From positions 110,576,358 to 110,640,357 of the forward strand of contig NC_088782.1 of NCBI RefSeq assembly GCF_958450345.1: 64,000 bases of DNA, in the 5' to 3' direction. Source of the stretch: Calliphora vicina. Lineage: Eukaryota > Arthropoda > Insecta > Diptera > Calliphoridae. The notes under the pieces were generated by a model. The model was not told where the DNA came from. It worked only from the letters and a program-made list of their open reading frames with translations, and made no database searches. The stretch's first letter is position 1. The number at the start of each line of letters is the position of its first letter. Made by a program: the position numbers and the translations under genes. Positions 1 to 12,228 of the stretch are shown one piece after another.

Positions 1-158
1 CCTGTGCTGCCACAATGAAATTCAGTAAACCAGTTTTTTACCATTGAAATTGATGGTGCAGAGTTCCCATAGTATTTAAGCTTAGCCTTGGTTTGAGAGA
101 TGGGTTTTTTCCGCCAAAAATAATGCTTAATGAGCTCACGAAATTCACTTTTTTCCAT
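1..158 (-). mobile_element. mariner transposase, N-terminal fragment cut by the window edge
   Basis: An ATG at 158-156 opens a minus-strand frame that stays open to base 1, giving 52 codons. The peptide starts MEKSEFRELIKHYFWRKK and continues with NSAPSISMVKNWFTEF. This is the helix-turn-helix start typical of mariner transposases (cut-and-paste DNA transposases of the Tc1/mariner superfamily). The rest of the element lies off the left edge, so intactness cannot be judged. About 150 bp of plausible element 5' end follows on the plus strand up to about 300, but no terminal inverted repeat could be fixed. Confidence 0.7.
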
Positions 159-349
159 TTTCTCCCCAAGTAACGCGGTATCCTGCTATCAATGGCTGTC
201 AAACACAAACTAAATGACGCAGCTTGAAATTTTGACAGGAGACAACTCACAGATACTTGTTGACAAGAGCAGTGTTGCCTGAATGAATCTTAGGGAACGG
301 AATATGGTATTGTATTAAACAATTTGCCAAAATATGTTTCTTAACGATT

Positions 350-1105
350 TTTATACCCTTCACCTTCGTGAGAAGGGTATATATAGGTTTGTCATTCCGT
401 TTGTAATTTCCACTATATAATTTTCCGAACCTATAAAGTATATATATTCTGGATCCTTATAGATAGCGGAGTCGATTAAGCCATGTCTGTCGGTCTATAT
501 GTCTGTCCGTCTGTCTGTTTCAATTTTCTGAAGACCCCAGATATCTTCGGGATCCAAATCTTTAATAATTCTGTCGGACATGCTTTCGAGAAGTTTCTTA
601 TTTAAAATCAGGATCCAAATCTTTAATAATTCTGCCAGACATGCTTTCGAGAAGTTTTCTATTTAAAATCAGCAAAATCGGTCCACAAATGGCTGAGATA
701 TGAGGAAAAAAACTAGGACAACCTCGATTTTTTACCTATTTCTGACCTATATCAGGATCACTAAGCCATTAATATAGACAATATGGATATCTAATGATAG
801 ATATTTCAAAGACCTTTGCAACGACGTATGCATATAAGACCATAGTAAGTTGGACCCACAATGTGTCAAAATCGAAAAAACAAAAAAAATTAAAAAAAAA
901 ATTAAATTTAAAAAAAAAAAAATTTTTAAAAAAATAATTTGAATTCGAAAATTTTTTTTTCCAAAAAATGAAAAAAAATACTTTGAAAAAACAAAATTTT
1001 TGTTTATCTAAAAATATTTTAAATTTGTATTTTGAAGTATAATTTGGTGAAGGGTATATAAAATTCGGCACAGCCGAATATACATAGCTCTCTTACTTGT
1101 TCTTG
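350..1105 (+). repeat. dispersed hairpin-ended repeat (family A), copy 1
   Basis: This copy begins with TATACCCTTCACC and ends near GGTGAAGGGTATA followed by a short hairpin, ATTCGGC-aca-GCCGAAT. Inside are a run of GTCTGTC units and A/T homopolymer tracts. The same sequence recurs at 27690-29620 (same orientation, interrupted) and at 31962-32048 and 53152-53806 (opposite orientation), so it is a dispersed family. A 61-bp segment is tandemly duplicated (550-610 and 611-671), which the other copies do not show. No long coding frame is present. The class is uncertain: the end hairpins could suit a non-autonomous Helitron-like element, but no diagnostic ends were confirmed. Confidence 0.75.
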
Positions 1106-1821
1106 TTTATTTCTACTGGAAACCATTCTTAAAATATCTACTTCATAGTTTTTCATGATTTTGGAAATGATAACAATGTTTACTTACAAATTAACATTAA
1201 AGTGTTAAATAATAATTATCATTAATCATGTGCTAACTCATAAAACTAAGAAAAGCAAGCACTTTCTTTAAAAAAAATTAAATAAATATTAAACTTGGTC
1301 TAGTTGAAATATGAAATATGATGAACTACCTTTCCTTCTCTATATCTCTTGCTTAACTTCCGATTGTAGAACTCAACTTTTCATTCTGGATTAATTATTT
1401 CCTCTTGATTGCGCTGCTTATCGTAAAAACTTTCTCTCTCTCTAAATAAAACACTTTTTCCAATTAAAATTCATTAAAAAACTTTATTTACATTTTACTT
1501 ACATCTTACAAAATACTGTAATATGATCAGGAACATTTACATTTGTCACTCTGAATAACACTCACTCAGTGACTGATATCCACAATGGAATGATTACTGT
1601 CCAAAATGTTCGTTTTTAATACTCGAGTTCCCGTTTCGTTTTGTCTCCATTCGTCTTAAATCCAACCCATTAACCAATCTATTGGCTTTGTCATGTCAAC
1701 CTAGCCGATCGTCCTGCCCTTATAAAGTATTCACAATCCCAGCATAAAGTACTAATATTTAGCCGATAATGTTCTTGAAAGACTCGTTAATATCAAGATC
1801 TGTCAGCTATATATTTAATAC
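1106..1821. other. no gene recognised; AT-rich spacer
   Basis: I see no convincing coding exon, RNA gene or transposon end here. A TC-rich stretch near 1430-1445 and T-rich tracts are the only local structure. If the P450 gene extends upstream of its exon at 2651, this could be intron. Confidence 0.4.
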
Positions 1822-2440
1822 TGTTACGAAATTGTACTTGAATTCAAATATAACGATTTTAACGGCTGATTTAAAAGTAGCATAAAGCTTTCAAATAGCA
1901 GTGCTGTAATAGCAAACAGTAACATATCTGTGGGTATTATTAACATTGAATAAAAGCTTTCAGTTGACCATTGATCGTAAGTATGGCAACGCTGTTTGCT
2001 GCGACCGTGTATTCGAATTCGAATATTCAGTTAAGGAACATTGTAGAAAGTACACCACACATGGCGTTTGTATTAGAAAGCTCTAGACAGTTAAAGAGCA
2101 ATCTAGAATGCAGATGGCAGTGTTATAAATAGTGGAAGAGGTTGCAGTAGTTAGTGAGTTTATCAGAGACGCTTTTCGAATAAACATCAACTGAGTGCCT
2201 TAAAGTGTTTTGTATTTTTCAAGTGAATTCGTGTACATTATAAAGTGTGTCTGTATTTCTGCGAATTTATAAACGTGTAAAAAAAGCATTGAGTGACTAT
2301 TTAATTCTGTTGTTGTACATTTTAAATAAATAAAGAGTTGTTACAATTTTCAAACTACTAAACGGCTTTTATTTGCAATCAAAAGTATCCGGTTTATTTA
2401 AAGGAAATAAACCAACGTTTTAAAAGTTTAAAACGTAACA
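1822..2440 (+). mobile_element. solo LTR of a gypsy-like retrotransposon
   Basis: The segment starts TGTTACGAA and ends AAACGTAACA, giving the TG...CA ends and short terminal inverted repeat (TGTTAC/GTAACA) of LTRs. It is flanked by the 4-bp direct repeat ATAC (1818-1821 and 2441-2444), the size made by Ty3/gypsy integrases. A TATA-like TTATAAATA lies at about 2123-2131, with a likely transcription start some 25 bp downstream, and an AATAAA lies near the 3' part. No internal coding region or second LTR adjoins it, so it is best read as a solo LTR left by LTR-LTR recombination. At 619 bp it is a normal LTR length. Confidence 0.88.
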
Positions 2441-2650
2441 ATACTTTGTCTAATGGTCCAAACGGAATAATTTAATTTTGATGTTTGTAACTATTATCAT
2501 TCTTTCAGACAGAAATCTTTTCTCTGTTATTTTCTCTCAATATTCTAGTTTTTTTTTTAAAGAATTAACAAAGTTTATGTAATATAAATATTTTAAATAA
2601 TATTTTGTAATCAATTTCAATTCACAACTTGTTAATCTTTTCATTTTAAG

Positions 2651-4065
2651 GGCCCGATTTTATACCATGGGTTGGCAATACCATACAATTACGCAAAGAA
2701 GCTGTAGCAGCTGGTGGACAACATAAAGCTTTTGAGAATTGGTCTAAACGCTACAATTCCAATATATTGGGACTTAAACTGGGCCGTGAACTGGTGGTGG
2801 TAGCCCTCTCATATCCCCTAGTCAAAGATGTACATTTGCAAGAAGTTTTCGAGGGTAGGCCCGATACTTTCTTCTTGAGATTGCGTACCATGGGCACCCG
2901 CAAAGGCATCACTTGCACCGATGGCCAGTTGTGGTATGAACATCGTAATTTTGCCATGAAACAAATGCGTCATGTTGGCTATGGACGCACTCAAATGGAG
3001 CAGCACATTGAAAAGGAAACCGATAGTTTATTGCAGTTCATAGAAGAGTTTAAGGGACAAGCTGTAAGGCCGGGTTCATTTTTGGCCCAGAGTGTTATTA
3101 ATGTGTTGTGGTCGATGACGGCCGGTAAACGTTTCAAACGAGATGACAAACGTTTGGTTAAACTTTTGGATTTAATGAATCGCAGATCAAAAGTTTTCGA
3201 TATGTCGGGTGGGGTTTTAACACAGTTTCCATTTTTAAGATTTGTGGCTCCCGACAAAACTGGCTACAATTTGATACGTCAATTGAACAATGAGTTGTTT
3301 CAATTCTTTATGGAAACCATAGATGAACACAAGACCACATTGACAAAAGAAAATGCCGATAATGATTTTATTTATGCCTATATTAATGAAATGCAACAGG
3401 AAACTAATAAGGACACAGAGAATTCCACCTTTAATGAAATACAACTTACCATGACCATATTAGATTTCTTTATAGCTGGCTCTCAGACCACCAGCACCAC
3501 CACAGACTTGGCTTTAATGACTTTGGCCATGCGTCCTGACATACAAAAACTGGTTTACGATGAAATATTGGCCAATATCAAGAATACCGAATTTCCCCAT
3601 TTAAGCTCTAAAGCATTTTATCCCTATATGGATGCTTTCATCATGGAGGTGCAAAGATTTTATCACATAGTACCCATAACAGGACCCAGAAGAGCTTTAT
3701 GGGATACCAAGTTGGATGGCTATGATATACCCAAAAATACCACCATACTTATAGGCCTATACTCGGTCTTAATGGACGCGGACCACTGGCAAGATCCACA
3801 CAACTTTAGACCCGAACGTTTCATAGATGATGAGGGTAAAACATTTAAAGATGAATATTTTATGCCTTTTGGCCAGGGCCGCAGACGCTGCTTGGGTGAT
3901 GCCATGGCTAGAGCCTGTCTATTTTCGGTGCTGGTTAAAATTTGCCAAACTTTCGAATTGGTTTTAAGCGACAAGGAGGAGGATAAGCCCTCATTGAATC
4001 TTTTACCGGGCATAACATTATCTCCTAAGCCTTATAAAATTAAATTTATTAAAAGACAATTGTAG
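2651..4065 (+). CDS. Cyp305a1: cytochrome P450, Cyp305a1-like, main exon (5' exon not in view)
   Basis: This is a heme-thiolate monooxygenase, probably anchored in the endoplasmic reticulum; the substrate is unknown. The exon follows an AG at 2649-2650 and encodes about 471 residues. It opens with the proline-rich hinge (PDFIPWVGN) and ends at TAG 4063-4065. Visible P450 motifs, in order, are the I-helix AGSQTTS, the K-helix ExxR (EVQR), the PERF-type RPERF and the heme loop FGQGRRRCLG, whose ligand cysteine is at 3889-3891. The first exon, expected to carry the membrane anchor (about 30 residues), was not found, so the gene is 5' partial here. A solo LTR sits just upstream, presumably in the intron. 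The frame is intact. P450 identity is certain; assignment to Cyp305a1 rests on overall resemblance and on its position next to cyc, as in Drosophila. Confidence 0.9.
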
Positions 4066-4174
4066 AAGGATTTGTTTTTTCATTTGATATTGCAGCATTT
4101 GAGGCATTCATTTAAGAGATATGAAGATTTCATCTAATTAATTTAAGTTTAAATTTAAATAATCTAACGAATTT

Positions 4175-4180
4175 AATAAA
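4175..4180 (+). promoter_or_regulatory. candidate polyadenylation signal of the P450 gene
   Basis: AATAAA lies 110 bp after the P450 stop codon, the first canonical hexamer downstream on the plus strand. Confidence 0.5.
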
Positions 4181-5109
4181 GTATTAGTTAAACAAAATAT
4201 TTCGTGAAGTGTTTTCATTTTAAAAATAATGTTACAAAAGTTCTAAACTTGATGGATTGCCATACTTTGTTTCTAAAAATTTGCCTAACATTAGGATGAA
4301 AAATTCCTTTTTAGCTTTCATCTCTTAGCTCTTGAGTTTAAGAATTTCTTGTATTCTCTCAATTATTAGGTTTTGTAAAACCTTCTGACCGCTCTGAAAT
4401 ATTATTTCCCGGTCGCATTATTAGGGATTCATATCGAGCCCTTAGCGCCAAATTATCGTAAGCGACATTTTCTAAATTTTTTTTATTGCAAAAATTAAAT
4501 TTTTATGGTTCTCAAAGTATCAAAATTGTTAATAACTTCAAAATTATAGGGGATAAGATTTTATCATAAGCGACACTCAGTGATATAGCAAAAAAGAGGG
4601 AAATAAATCTGTAACTTCTAAATGGTTAGATTGGTTTCAATGAAATTTCACATGCGCAAAGAAGAAATGTTGTCGAGTTTAAGCTTTGAACATGGATCTC
4701 ATGGCCCCACCAGGGGCACGACCAAGGGTCCTCAAAATAGGACACCTCGGGTATGTTACATTTTTAAAACTATCCTATATCTTCGTTTGTGTTCCGATTT
4801 CCAAAAAATTAAACTACGTTTAAGCAAGTAGTTTTTTATCCTAAAACTAGCCTATAAAATACACCTAGTGCAAATATTTTGAACAAAATTACGCAAAGGC
4901 ATCACAATTACGCAAGTATGAACACGATTAAAAACTTCAAAATAGAAATTGAATAAACACTGTAAATATTGGAGTCATATTAAAATAAATATTTACAATA
5001 ATTCTATATTAATAAAAGAACTAAAAATAATAATATAGTGATAAACAGAAAAATATTTGCCTAAGTAACACGTAAATTAGTATATAAAACTTAAACTCCA
5101 AATAGTAAA
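4181..5109. other. intergenic spacer, no feature recognised
   Basis: AT-rich sequence between the P450 3' end and the satellite array. Short open frames here have no recognisable protein content. The last 50 bp resemble a decayed satellite unit. Confidence 0.4.
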
Positions 5110-8100
5110 CACATTTTATAGAAAATGTTCTTATTTTATAATGAAAATTTAACGCACCAATCGTGGTTTGTTTGAACAGCAATAGTGGGTCTTTTATAGA
5201 GAAAATTTAAGACACTAATCGTGGTTTATTTAAACAGCAATCGTGGGTCTTTTATAGAGAAAATTTAAGACTCTAATCGTGGTTTATTTAAAAAGCAATC
5301 ATGAGTCTTTTATAGAGAAAATTTAAGACTCTAATCGTGGTTTATTTAAAAAGCAATCATGGGTCTTTTATAGAGAAAATTTAAGACTCTAATCGTGGTT
5401 TATTTAAACAGCAATCATGGGTATTTTATAGAGAAAATTTGAGACTCTAATCGTGGTTTATTTAAACAGCAATCGTGGGTCATTTATAGAAAAAATTTAA
5501 GACACTAATCGTGGTTTATTTAAACAGCAATCATTGGTCTTTTATAGAGAAAATTTAAGACACTAATCGTGGTTTACTTAAACAGCAAAAATGGGTCTTT
5601 TATAGAGAAAATTTAAGACTCTAATCGTGGTTTATTTAAGCAGCAAAAATGGGTCTTTTATAGAAAAAATTTAAGACTCTAATCGTGGTTTATTTAAACA
5701 GCAAAAATGGGTCTTTTATAGAGAAAATTTAAGACTCTAATCGTGGTTTATTTAAACAGCAAAAATGGGTCTTTTATAGAGAAAATTTAAGACTCTAATC
5801 GTGGTTTATTTAAACAGCCATCTCGGGTCTTTTATAGAGAAAATTTAAGACACTAATCGTGGTTTATTTAAACAGCAATCATGGGTTTTTTAAGAGAAAA
5901 TTTAAGACACTAATCGTGGTTTATTTAAACAGCAATTGTGAGTCTTTTATAGAGAAAATTTAAGACTCTAATCGTGGTTTGTTTAAACAGCAATCGTGGG
6001 TCTTTTATAGAGAAAATTTAAGACTCTAATCGTGGTTTGTTTAAACAGCAAATCGTGAGAAAATTTATGACTCAAAGCGTTGTTTGTTTAAACAGCAATC
6101 GTGGGTCTTTTATAGAGAAAATTTAAGACTCAAATTGTGGTTTATTTAAACAGCAATCGTGGGTCTTTTATAGAGAAAATTTAAGACACTAATCGTGGTT
6201 TATTTAAACAGCAATCGTGGGTATTTTACAGAGAAAATTTAAGACACTAATCGTGGTTTATTTAAACAGCAATCGTGGGTATTTTACAAAGAAAATTTGT
6301 GACTCAAAGCGTATAGAGAAAATTTAAGACTCAAATTGTGGCTTATTTAAACAGCAATCGTGGGTCTTTTATAGAGAAAATTTAAGACACTAATCGTGGT
6401 TTATTTAAACAGCAATCGTGGGTCTTTTATAGAGAAAATTTATGACTCAAAGCGTTGTTTGTTTAAACAGCAATCGTGGGTCGTTTATAAAGAAAATTTC
6501 AGACACTAATCGTGGTTTATTTTAACAGCAATCGTAGGTCTTTTATAGAGAAAATTTAAACTCTAATCGTGGTTTGTTTAAACAGCAATAGTGGGTCTTT
6601 TATAGAGAAAATTTAAGACACTAATCGTGGCTTATTTGAACAGCAATCGTGGGTCTTTTATATAGAAAATTTAAGACTCTAATCGTGGTTTATTTAAACA
6701 GCAATCGTGGGTCTTTTATAGAGAAAATTTTAGACTCTAATCGTGGCTTATTTAAACAGCAGTTGTGGGTCTTTTATAGAGAAAATTTAAGACACTAATC
6801 GTGGTTTATTTAAACAGCAATCGTGGGTCTTTTATAGAGAAAATTTATGACCCAAAGCGTTGTTTGTTTAAACAGCAATCGTGGGTCGTTTATAAAGAAA
6901 ATTTAAGACACTAATCGTGGTTTGTTTAAACAGCAATCGTGGGTCTTTTATAGAGAAAATTTAAGACTCTAATCGTGGTTTGCTTGAACAGCCATCTCGG
7001 GTCTTTTATAAAGAAAATTTAAGACACTAATCGTGGTTTGTATAAACAGCAATCGTGGGTCTTTTATAGAGAAAATTTAAGACTCTAATCGTGGTTTGTT
7101 TAAACAGCAATCGTGGGTCTTTTATAGAGAAAATTTAAGACTCTAATCGTGGTTTGTTTAAACCGCAATCGTGGGTCTTTTATAGAGAAAATTTAAGACA
7201 ATAATCGTGGTTTATTTAAACAGCAATCGTGGGTCTTTTATAGAGAAAATTTAAAACACTAATCGTGGTTGGTTTAAACAGCAATCGTGGGACTTTTATA
7301 GAGAAAATTTAAGACACAAATCGCATGGTTTATTTAAACAGCAATCATGGGTCTTTTATAGAGATAATTTAAGGCACTAATCGTGGTTTATTTAAACAGC
7401 AATCATATCTTTTATAGAGAAAATTTAAGACACAAATCGCATGGTTTATTTAAACAGCAATCATATCTTTTATAGAGAAAATTTAAGACACAAATCGCAT
7501 GGTTTATTTAAACAGCAATCATGGGTCTTTTATAGAGATAATTTAAGACACTAATCGTGGTTTATTTAAACAGCAATCATATCTTTTATAGAGAAAATTT
7601 AAGACACTAATCATGGTTTGTTTAAACAGCAATCATGACTCTTTTATAGAGAAAATTTAAGACTCTAATCGTGGTTTGTTTAAACAGCAATAGTGGGTCT
7701 TTTATAGAGAAAATTTAAGACTCTAATCGTGGTTTGTTTAAACAGCAATAGAGTGTCTTTTATAGAGAAAATTTAAGACTCTAATCGTGGTTTATTTAAA
7801 CAGCAATCATGGGTGTTTTATGGAGAAAATTTTAGACACTAATCGTGGTTTATTTAAACAGCAATCGTGGGTCTTTTATAGAGAAAATTTAAGACACTAA
7901 TCGTGGTGTGTTTAAACATCAATGGTGGGTCTTTTTTAGAGAAAACCACTAATCGTGGTGTGTTTAAACATCAATGGTGGGTCTTTTTTAGAGAAAACCA
8001 CTAATCGTGGTGTGTTTAAACATCAATGGTGGGTCTTTTTTAGAGAAAACCACTAATCGTGGTTTATCGTGAGTTTTATAAAGAAATAGTGAGTTTTTTA

Positions 8101-11100
8101 AAGAAAATTTAAGACACTAATCGTGGTTTATTTAAACAGCAATCATGGGTCTTTTATAGACAAAATTTAAGACACTAATCGTGGTTTATTTAAACAGCAA
8201 TCGTGGGTCTTTTATAGAGAAAATTTAAGACACTAATCGTTTTTTGTTTAAGCATCAATGGTGGTCTTTTTTAGAGAAAATTTAGGACACTAATCGTGGT
8301 TTATTTAAACAGCAATCGTGGGCCTCTTATAGAGAATATTTAAGACACTAATCGTGTTTTGTTTAAACATCAATGGTGGTCTTTTTTAGAAAAAATTTAG
8401 GACACTAATCGTGGTTTATATAAACAGCAATCGTGGGCCTCTTATCGAGAATATTTAAGACACTAATCGTGGTTTATTTAAACAGCTATCGTGGGTCTTT
8501 TATAGAGAAAATTTAAGACACTAATCGTGGTGTGTTTAAACATCAATTGTGGTATTTTTTAGAAAAAATTTAGGACACTAATCGTGGTTTATATAAACAG
8601 CAATCATGGGTCTTTGATAGAGAAAATTTAAGACTCTAATCGTGGTTTATTTAAACAGCAATCGTGGGTCTTTTATAGAGAAAATTTAAGACACTAATCG
8701 TTTTTTGTTTAAGCATCAATGGTGGTCTTTTTTAGAGAAAATTTAAGACACTAATCGTGGTTTATTTAAACAGCAATCGTGGGCCTCTTATAGAGAATAT
8801 TTAAGACACTAATCGTGTTTTGTTTAAACATCAATGGTGGTCTTTTTTAGAAAAAATTTAGGACACTAATCGTGGTTTATATAAACAGCAATCATGGGTC
8901 TTTTATAGAGAAAATTTAAGACTCTAATCGTGGTTTATTTAAACAGCAATCGTGGGTCTTTTATAGAGAAAATTTAAGACCCTAATCGTGGTTTATTTAA
9001 ACAGCAATCGTGGGTCTTTTATAGAGAAAATTTAAGACACTAATCGTGGTTTATTTAAACAGCAATCGTGGGTCTTTTATAGAGAAAATTTAAGACACTA
9101 ATCGTGGTTTATTTAAACAGCAATCATGGGTCTTTTATAGAGAAAATTTAAGACACTAATCGTGGTTTATTTAAACAGCAATCGTGGGTCTTTTATAGAG
9201 AAAATTTAAGACACTAATCGTGGTTTATTTAAACAGCAATCGTGGGTCTTTTATAGAGAAAATTTAAGACACTAATCGTGGTTTATTTAAACAGCAATCG
9301 TGGGTCTTTTATAGAGAAAATTTAAGACACTAATCGTGGTTTATTTAAACAGCAATCGTGGGTCTTTTATAGAGAAAATTTAAGACACTAATCGTGGTTT
9401 ATTTAAACAGCAATCGTGGGTCTTTTATAGAGAAAATTTAAGACACTAATCGTGGTTTATTTAAACAGCAATCGTGGGTCTTTTATAGAGAAAATTTAAG
9501 ACACTAATCGTGGTTTATTTAACCCTTTCGCTACAAGTTTTAACTGGAGGTGTTAATAGATGTTTTAAGTATATTATATGGTTGGTATTGATATCCATAT
9601 TGACTGATATTAATATTAAGGTCCTACGTGTCCTGGTTTATCCGTTATTCCAAATTAAATTTTTAGTCCTGGAAGCTTATCCTGAAGCCCCCCGTGATTT
9701 TTATTTTAATATTTTTTATTTTTGTATTTCCCTAATATGTTTCTAAGCATTCTATATCATTTTTATTACAAAATTATAGTTTTTAAAAATTTTATATGCA
9801 AAAAATCGAAGGAACATTTTTGAAAAAAAAAATTTTGGATTCAAAAATCTATTTTCACACATTTTCAAATTGCTACCAATCGAACACGCATAGTGATAAT
9901 TCAATGAAATAAATTGTAAACATCTCTAAATATATTCCTAAAATAGACTCAAAAACTATTTTTTAAAAATATTAATAAATGTCGAAGTTATGTGCAAAAA
10001 TCTAAAATGTATCCATATGGATACAATGTAGCGAAAGGGTTAAACAGCAATCGTCGGTCTTTTATAGAGAAAATTTAAGACTCTAATCGTGGTTTATTTA
10101 AACAGCAATCGTGGGTCTTTTATAGAGAAAATTTATGACTCAAAGCGTTGTTTGTTTAAACAGCAATCGTGGGTCTTTTATAGAGAAAATTTATGACTCA
10201 AAGCGTAGTTTGTTTAAACAGCACGTGGGTCTTTTATAGAGAAAATTTAAGACACTAATCGTGGTTTATTTAAACAGCAATCGTGGGTCTTTTATAGAGA
10301 AAATTTAAGACACTAATCGTGGTGTGTTTAAACATCAATGGTGGTCTTTTTTAGAGAAAACCACTAATCGTGGTTTATCGTGAGTTTTATAAAGAAATCG
10401 TGAGTTTTTTAAAGAAAATTTAAGACACTAATCGTGGTTTATTTAAACAGCAATCATGGGTCTTTTATAGACAAAATTTAAGACACTAATAGTGGTTTAT
10501 TTAAACAGCAATCGTGGGTCTTTTATAGAGAAAATTTAAGACACTAATCGTTTTTTGTTTAAGCATCAATGGTGGTCTTTTTTAGAGAAAATTTAGGACA
10601 CTAATCGTGGTTTATTTAAACAGCAATCGTGGGCCTCTTATAGAGAATATTTAAGACACTAATCGTGTTTTGTTTAAACATCAATGGTGGTCTTTTTTAG
10701 AAAAAATTTAGGACACTAATCGTGGTTTATATAAACAGCAATCGTGGGCCTCTTATCGAGAATATTTAAGACACTAATCGTGGTTTATTTAAACAGCAAT
10801 CGTGGGTCTTTTATAGAGAAAATTTAAGACACTAATCGTGGTGTGTTTAAACATCAATGGTGGTATTTTTTAGAAAAAATTTAGGACACTAATCGTGGTT
10901 TATATAAACAGCAATCATGGGTCTTTGATAGAGAAAATTTAAGACTCTAATCGTGGTTTATTTAAACAGCAATCGTGGGTCTTTTATAGAGAAAATTTAA
11001 GACCCTAATCGTGGTTTATTTAAACAGCAATCGTGGGTCTTTTATAGAGAAAATTTAAGACCCTAATCGTGGTTTATTTAAACAGCAATCGTGGGTCTTT

Positions 11101-11165
11101 TATAGAGAAAATTTAAGACACTAATCGTGGTTTATTTAAACAGCATGGGTGTTTTATAGAGAAAA
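5110..11165 (+). repeat. 58-bp satellite array (sat1), plus orientation
   Basis: A tandem array of roughly 95 units with a 58-bp period. The consensus carries CACTAATCGTGGTTTATTTA, then AACAGCAATCGTGGGTC, then TTTTATAGAGAAAATTTAAG. The period is seen directly because successive units shift by two bases per 60-base line. Units at 9040-9520 are almost identical, while those at 5115-6600 and 7320-8060 are more diverged and include short units. Variant units (TTTTTTGTTTAAGCATC, GGGCCTCTTATAGAG, TGTGTTTAAACATC) occur in the same order in two blocks (see findings). The array is interrupted once by a TTAA-flanked MITE. It fills the space between the convergent P450 and cyc genes and has no coding capacity. 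Confidence 0.97.
9523..10039. mobile_element. piggyBac-like MITE inserted in the satellite
   Basis: A 517-bp non-satellite insert with perfect 13-bp terminal inverted repeats, CCCTTTCGCTACA and TGTAGCGAAAGGG, flanked on both sides by TTAA (9519-9522 and 10040-10043). The satellite sequence resumes in register on the right. TTAA duplication and CCC-starting ends are typical of the piggyBac superfamily. No transposase is encoded, so it is non-autonomous. Confidence 0.9.
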
Positions 11166-12228
11166 TTTTTATACAGTTCAGTTCTAGTTCATTATTGGAG
11201 AACTTTATAGGGAATTTTGTTTTAGTAGACATGTTAAAAATTGGGAAGACAATTGTTATTTTAATTATGTAGTTCTAAATTTGTAAACACTTTTTAAATC
11301 AGCCTAGTTACAGACATTTAAAAATCGTATACCTGACCTAATAACAATTATAAATCTCATTTTTGATTTTTATGTGAATAGTTAAGGAAAAATGAGTAAT
11401 ATTGATAAAAACTAAATATTAGTTTTAACAATTATAGTTTTTCGGTTACACATGCCGATTTTGAGTGAAAACAGTAAACACCTCCAGTAGTTATCGCTGA
11501 GGAAAACAGTAGTATTCGATTAACTATATCACAGATTATGATTTACAACTTGAGTGATAAAACTAATTTCACTTTTCCATAATTGAATAAATTGTTCAGC
11601 TGCACACACGTTTAGATGTGCTACCGCAATAAGGATGTATGTTAAAAGTAAAATTGATTCCTTCATTATTTTAAATGATTTCTATATAAATTTTCTATGA
11701 AATATTTTGAAATTGAGTATTTTCAATTCGTTGTTAACCGAAATTATTAAATGTCTATTAATATTAACTGTACTTTCAGTATTGTCATTATTCCTGTCCA
11801 ACTGCATACAATGTTTCTTTTCTATTCAATCATGTTTATTTATTTTTTCTTTTGTATAAAAAAATATACGTAATTTGAATTTAACTACATATTTACACTT
11901 TTCCTCGTGTAAAACTTTATTAGAATTCCATAATCAACATGTTGATTGTGGGTGAATATATTTGATGAATTTTAGACAGTCCTCTCTATAAATGAATCGT
12001 ATGATCATTGATAAATGCACTTATTAATGACGCAGAATATTTTTTTTATTATTCCATTATAACACAATACAAATACCCAATATAAAATTGAGCTTCTGTA
12101 TGAAGTACATAAGAAAAAGGTGGTTCATAGAAGCGGATGATTGTATAAGGCAAATGATCAAACCTCATAAAAAACTCATGATTCCTCTTTTTTCACACAC
12201 ATCTAAACGACTTATTTAGTTATGGTTA
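11166..12228. other. spacer between inverted satellite arrays
   Basis: About 1 kb of AT-rich unique-looking sequence. At its left edge (11174-11190) it holds a short inverted piece of the 11-bp minisatellite that begins at its right edge. No coding region or transposon terminus was recognised. Confidence 0.5.

Noticed and set aside
769..1071. 100-codon Phe/Lys-rich frame on the minus strand
   Set aside because: It lies in A/T homopolymer runs of the family A repeat and has no protein-like content.
9510..9746. 78-codon open frame at the satellite/MITE boundary
   Set aside because: It starts in satellite sequence and continues into a non-coding MITE; composition is not protein-like.
11166..12228. 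Spacer between inverted satellite arrays as a transposon
   Set aside because: No terminal repeats or target duplication could be found at its edges, so it is left unassigned.
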